This document shows, piece after piece, positions 60,210-64,000 of a stretch of DNA of 64,000 nucleotides (positions are counted from its first letter, which is position 1; every line of letters begins with the position of its first letter). The position numbers and the translations under genes are program-made. The notes below the pieces were generated by a model. That model searched no databases and was not told where the DNA came from. It was given only the letters and a program-made list of their open reading frames with translations. Source of the DNA: Ephemerocybe angulata (Eukaryota > Basidiomycota > Agaricomycetes > Agaricales > Psathyrellaceae); NCBI GenBank assembly GCA_013368325.1, contig JAACJK010000165.1, forward strand, positions 558,001-622,000, written 5' to 3'.

Positions 60210-60962
60210 TTAGTGAGATAAGTGCCAGAGTCTGTCGGCCCATGCACGTAGAAGGTGAGTTCGCGACTCAGCTAGTGATGCTATATCTTCGGCTGCATAA
60301 ACGATAAGGCGGGCATTCCAAAGTAAGTTGAGATAAAGTATCCTGTCTGTAGGGGTGTAGTCAAGCATACGCTCTGTGCTAAGCCGAGACAACCACAACT
60401 GCCGTTCATTCAAGAGCGCACGATAGACTGACCACGATTCCTCCCTCGCATCGGTCTCCGAGCCATCCCTGACATTTATCATCCGCCTCTCAACGTGCGA
60501 AGTGTACTTTGAGGTGAGATAACCATGGAGAGCAGCGGCGGTTGGCCCCCATATGTCTTCGAAGGTGTCCGGGCGTGTGACGTGGGCGGGATACGGTGGC
60601 AAGCCAATAAGCGCTTCGAGGTCGCTCGTATCGAGTTCGAGTTCTTCGACAATCAACATATCCTCCCCCTGACAAAAGCGTACGAACACGGAGCTCCATG
60701 CTGACCACGAGATCGGAGAAACTGAATGGCGTTTGATATCGCTTGGAAGAATGGGGGCGGGCTTGTGCTTCAAGTAATATCGCCTGTTCTCTGCCTTCCG
60801 GGCAAGCGAGGCGCTGTAAATGAGGTGCTCTCAGTACACCTGGATAGGCCTCTATAGAAATTGGTCTAGGACTTACCTTGGTCGAAGTTTGAGCGCCTGT
60901 TTTTGCTTCCTGTGCGCTTCCCGTCTGTCGCAAAGGGTGAGGTATTTGGCACGTCGACCCAT
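60210..60962 (-). CDS. Hypothetical protein with basic MGRRAKYLT N-terminus
   Basis: Exon 1 runs from 60962 and encodes MGRRAKYLTLCDRREAHRKQ and KQALKLRP. After an intron (donor near 60877, acceptor near 60813) the second exon encodes ARKAENRRYYLKHKPAP and runs to the stop at 60210. The protein is about 230 residues. The first ~60 are strongly basic and Arg/Lys/Gln-rich, a pattern I have seen at the start of a multicopy Agaricomycete family that may bind nucleic acid (inference). The remainder (ELELDTSDLEALIGLPPYP, AALHGYLTSKYTSHVERRM, LYLNLLWNARLIVYAAED) is helical and unassigned. It lies 105 bp from the divergent KDZ transposase start, so the two may share a promoter and an element. Confidence 0.5.
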
Positions 60963-61066
60963 CGTGGTGGTGGTACTGGAAAGGAAGCGTAGCTAATCAG
61001 AATCAGGCATCATCACCGCCTGAGCACGTTTTCCCTCGCTACCTATTTCTACCTATTACACCCATC

Positions 61067-62680
61067 ATGCCCAAGTCTACCGGGGGAGGGGTACCCCGAA
61101 AGGCCTCCAAGAGAATCAAAATGTCAGTCTATACACCATCGACAGTGTCTGCAACCCTCCCCGTCGACAACTCGTCCGGATCGACCTCCCGAGCCCTTCA
61201 GACGCAGAAGTTCAAGGCACTTGCTACTGGCGGGTTCAGAGTAGAGACACAGGCCACACGCTCGGGATTGCACGCACCTGATGTCGCTGTAAACGATTCA
61301 CGGACCACAGAAGAGATTCTATCAGCGTGGACTAGCACGACTGAGTACAACGGGTGGGATAAGGCTTACATGGACAGTTTCCTCGACAGGGATCTTCCCC
61401 CGCCTACAGACGATCCTGAGGTATCTGAGGAGACAATAACAGCAAAGAAACGGCCTACTGGTCAAGGGGTACGTGCCACGCAGCCTTTAGGTCTGGTCGC
61501 ATAACTGATAGCTCGATAGGACAAAGCCCTGCACGAATGGGTTAAGCATATCGATTTCTACCTCCGTTGTCTCATCACGCTTGAGGGAAGAGGTAGAGAT
61601 CCCCCAAGTTCGTGTAAGAGCTGCCTAGTCGAGGGGGAGGGAGCGGTGTACCGATGTTTGGGATGCGACAACACCGGGCTAATGTGTCGAGACTGCATCA
61701 AGACTGCTCACAGGCACTTACCCCTGCATAGAGTGCAGGTACGTCTCTTGATCTTAAGCAATCTATTCCTATGCTAACACTTGTGATCTTGGTAGAAATG
61801 GAATGGCCATTTCTTCGCGAGGATACCTCTGAAGTCCCTCGGGGTGCGAATTCAATTGGGACATAGGTTGGGTGAGGTATGCCCGAATCCAGACACGGCG
61901 TGGGGGGATGACTTCGTCATCATCGACATGGAGGGAGTTCACACGTTAGGTGTCGACTATTGCAGGTGTGGAAGCTCTACTAGAAGCCAGGTTGAGCAGC
62001 TTCTCGAACGTCGACTCTATCTGGCGACGACAGTCAACCCGAAGTCGGCGGCAACATTCCGTGTCCTTGAACAGTTTGAAATCCTCCAGTATGAGTCCAA
62101 GGTGTCGCCTTACGAGCTATACAACACAATTTCGCGGCTTACGGACAACACTGGGATTGGATCATCCAAGGTATGTCCTCCTCCCTTTAGCTATGCTATC
62201 TCAGACTGGGATCTCTTTTCAGGATCGATACCCGAGTTTCCTTCGAATGGTTCACCAGTGGCGCCATTTGAAGCTTCTAAAACGGAACCAGCGTGGACAC
62301 GATCCACTTCGAAGCGCCGCAGAGACGAATGATGGGGAATGTGCGTTGTTATGCCCTCCTTGCCCGCACCCTGGCATCAATATGGCAGAAGGCTGGGAGG
62401 ACGAGCCTGAGGAGACGAGGTACGTAGGTCTATTCACTTCAAAGTCCTCATTCTGATGCATCAAAAGACATATTCACGCTCTGAACCTCGCCCTTGACGC
62501 ATGTTTCCGCCTCAAGCGTAAGGATGTTTCCAGCGAGAAAGCGGACCCCGGCCTTAGCAGGGGATTCTCTTACTTCGTGAGGCATGGTAAATTCTTGGAC
62601 TTCTTGAAGAAACATGAGGACGAGGTTGAGCCGAAGAGCACTTGCTCCCGGCACGATGCTGTCAATTTAGCAGATGTTAT
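61067..62680 (+). pseudogene. KDZ transposase, 5' part with CxC2 cysteine cluster, truncated by copia
   Basis: Exons 61067-61468, 61520-61738, 61796-62170, 62223-62419 and 62468-62680 join in phase. A basic N-terminus (GVPRKASKRIKM) and linker lead to HEWVKHIDFYLRCLITLEGR and the CxC2 cluster: CKSCLVEGEGAVYRCLGCD, CRDCIKTAHRHLPLHRVQKW. Then come FARIPLKSLGVRIQLGH and YESKVSPYELYNTISRLTDN, followed by the start of the transposase domain: CPPCPHPGINMAEGWEDEPE, HIHALNLALDACFRLKRKD, DPGLSRGFSYFVRHGKF and STCSRHDAVN. Coding stops where a copia LTR begins (62681). KDZ elements are DNA transposons of basidiomycetes often linked to TET/JBP genes. The rest presumably lies beyond the window. Confidence 0.85.
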
Positions 62681-63083
62681 TGTTGAAGTACAATGCACAT
62701 GTCTCCATGGCTCGCCCATTGTTCTCTTCATCTTCACATAGGCGCTGCCTCTTTCAAACTTTTCTATTGTTCTAATGCTTCTTTGTTCTATATATATCCA
62801 CGATCACATTGTTCATTCATTCCATCATTTCACATATATCACACAGCATTGTTCTCACTTCTATTGTTCCATATTCGTACGTACTTTATTGTTCTCCCGA
62901 TATGGATCGTCTATTGTTCCACACAGTATATAGTCTACACTGCAAGTGGGTAGTTCCCTTATCGAACTATCTCCCACTTGCAGGTGCGTCATGCTGTATT
63001 TCTCTTTATCTAACTTAACTAATATATCGAACTATCTCCCACTTGCAGTGGCTTCAACGACTTATAAACTTAGCAGTTTATCA
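62681..63083 (+). repeat. 5' LTR of the copia element
   Basis: From TGTTGAAGTACAATGCACAT to TTAGCAGTTTATCA, 403 bp, with TG..CA ends. Contains repeated ATTGTTC words and the doubled TATCGAACTATCTCCCACTT at 62959 and 63027. Confidence 0.8.
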
Positions 63084-63101
63084 AGTTATGAGCCCCGGGC
63101 T
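63084..63101 (+). promoter_or_regulatory. Primer-binding site, half-tRNA type
   Basis: AGTTATGAGCCCCGGGCT directly after the LTR. GTTATGAGCCC is complementary to the anticodon region of initiator methionine tRNA (GGGCTCATAAC), the internal primer used by many copia elements. Confidence 0.7.
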
Positions 63102-63382
63102 CCTCTGATACACGACACCACACGTTATCAGACACCGCGTTCTATACGCTATCACTGCCCACTCGTCACTCTTCACTCGGTCACACCTCGCTCCATCACA
63201 GCTTCGTGTCGTTCATCGACGCCTTGCTCCAGCTCCACATCACACGCCCAGCCGCGTGTTTGATCTCGCTTCCGCTATCTCGGAGTTATACTCCTCTTAG
63301 CATTCCCTCACTACTGTGGTGATTTTCACCCAGAAGTTCCCCTTCTTCCCTCTCCCTCACACATCGTCGATCGATCTCCACC

Positions 63383-64000
63383 ATGTCCTCATCCGAAACC
63401 TCCACCTCGCTCGTTTCCCTCAACGTCTACACCGTCCAGGAATGGAAGCGCATCTGTGTCAACAAGGCACTCGAGTACGATGCCTACGACATCCTCATGG
63501 GCACCGAGAAAGAGCCTTCACCTGGCTCTGACTCTCGTCTCGTCACAAGCTTCCGAGGGCGCTGCTCCAAGCTTGTTGGCTACATCCGCTCAACGCTCAA
63601 TGCCTCCCAGACTGAGACCGTCCTCATGGGTATCAGCATCCTCGATCTTCCGGGCACCTGGAAACGACTCCTTGAGCAGTACGAGCCCAAGGACTCCAGC
63701 TCTCGCATCACCATCCTCCAAGAGCTCATCTCCCTTCGCATGAGGTCTTCTGGCTTTGAGAACGAGTCCTACCAAGACTTCGGCTCCCGAGCTGTTGCAC
63801 TTGGTGCACGTCTCACGTCTCTACTCCCAGTCGGCGTTACCCTCAAAGATGCGGAGTCCGCTCCCCTCAGCTACAAGGAGGGAGACAGGACTGTCAAGGT
63901 CAACGTCCTCAAGAAGGAAGCAGAGTTGGTCGAAGGCTACACCGCTGCCTACCTCGCTCACGACATCTCCCTCGCCATGATCGTCATCGGTCTTGGAAAG
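63383..64000 (+). CDS. Ty1/copia Gag, partial at window end
   Basis: Open from the ATG at 63383 (MSSSETSTSLVSLNVYTVQE) with 206 codons and no stop before the edge. Residues include WKRICVNKALEYDAYDILMG, WKRLLEQYEPKDSSSRITIL and ELISLRMRSSGFENESYQDF, the pattern of copia Gag (tryptophan anchor in the N-terminal helix region, then WxxLxxxY). Gag forms the virus-like particle that houses reverse transcription. Downstream protease, integrase and RT are outside the window. Confidence 0.8.
   Translation, partial: MSSSETSTSLVSLNVYTVQEWKRICVNKALEYDAYDILMGTEKEPSPGSDSRLVTSFRGRCSKLVGYIRSTLNASQTETVLMGISILDLPGTWKRLLEQYEPKDSSSRITILQELISLRMRSSGFENESYQDFGSRAVALGARLTSLLPVGVTLKDAESAPLSYKEGDRTVKVNVLKKEAELVEGYTAAYLAHDISLAMIVIGLGK

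Larger units (their letters stand above)
62681..64000 (+). mobile_element. Ty1/copia LTR retrotransposon, 5' end, running off the window
   Basis: 5' LTR (62681-63083), primer-binding site, leader and Gag are present. The element is inserted in the KDZ transposase coding region; the left 5-bp flank is GTTAT, to be compared with the right flank outside the window. Its LTR is related to the solo LTR at 49876-50253. Confidence 0.85.

Overview
The window looks like a repeat-rich, accessory stretch of an Agaricomycete (mushroom-forming basidiomycete) nuclear genome. The evidence is 45-80 nt GT..AG introns throughout, Ngaro-type tyrosine-recombinase retroelements, Plavaka- and KDZ-type transposases, a basidiomycete-type TET/JBP dioxygenase, and several lineage-restricted repetitive gene families. 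No bacterial or organellar signal and no convincing tRNA or rRNA gene was seen. Gene models are hand-spliced from the sequence.

Layout. 1-9.9 kb: copies of a degenerate dispersed repeat (R1-R3) around ankyrin gene A (1347-4376). 10.2-17.5 kb: a decayed PMT2-type protein O-mannosyltransferase gene split by a 4.9-kb Ngaro retrotransposon (12082-17019) whose split direct repeats look identical. 18.3-23.4 kb: ankyrin gene B and its downstream flank, a diverged segmental duplication of the A locus. 23.4-27.3 kb: no recognisable gene, but one strong hairpin behind a TATA box. 27265-44055: a proposed single 16.8-kb DNA transposon with all genes on the minus strand. It carries a gene of unknown function, a TET/JBP-type 2-oxoglutarate/Fe(II) oxygenase, decayed Hsp70 and Cdc48 fragments, a DUF6698-like protein and a Plavaka-type transposase. 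Its two flanks match adjacent parts of the same dispersed repeat, which is the main argument that it is one insertion. 45.5-48.6 kb: ankyrin gene C, broken by a 318-bp hAT-type MITE with a perfect 8-bp target duplication and truncated at its 3' end. 49.6-50.4 kb: a minisatellite containing a solo copia LTR with a 5-bp target duplication. 51.2-54.7 kb: a large minus-strand gene with an expanded 45-bp minisatellite. 55.1-56.4 kb: a gene with an RNase H1-type hybrid-binding domain. 57.6-60.96 kb: small hypothetical genes, a palindromic site and a CACTA-like MITE. 61.1 kb to the end: the 5' part of a KDZ transposase gene (CxC2 cluster) cut off by a Ty1/copia element whose LTR, half-tRNA-type primer site and Gag run to the window edge.

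How it works together. Most of the sequence is mobile DNA inserted into other mobile or repetitive DNA: copia in KDZ, LTR in minisatellite, Plavaka-like giant in dispersed repeat, Ngaro in PMT2, hAT MITE in an ankyrin gene. The host-like content is a three-member family of polytopic membrane proteins with C-terminal ankyrin arrays of differing repeat number. The pairing of a putative 5-methylcytosine oxygenase with a transposase in one co-oriented unit suggests the element may modify its own methylation; this is inference.
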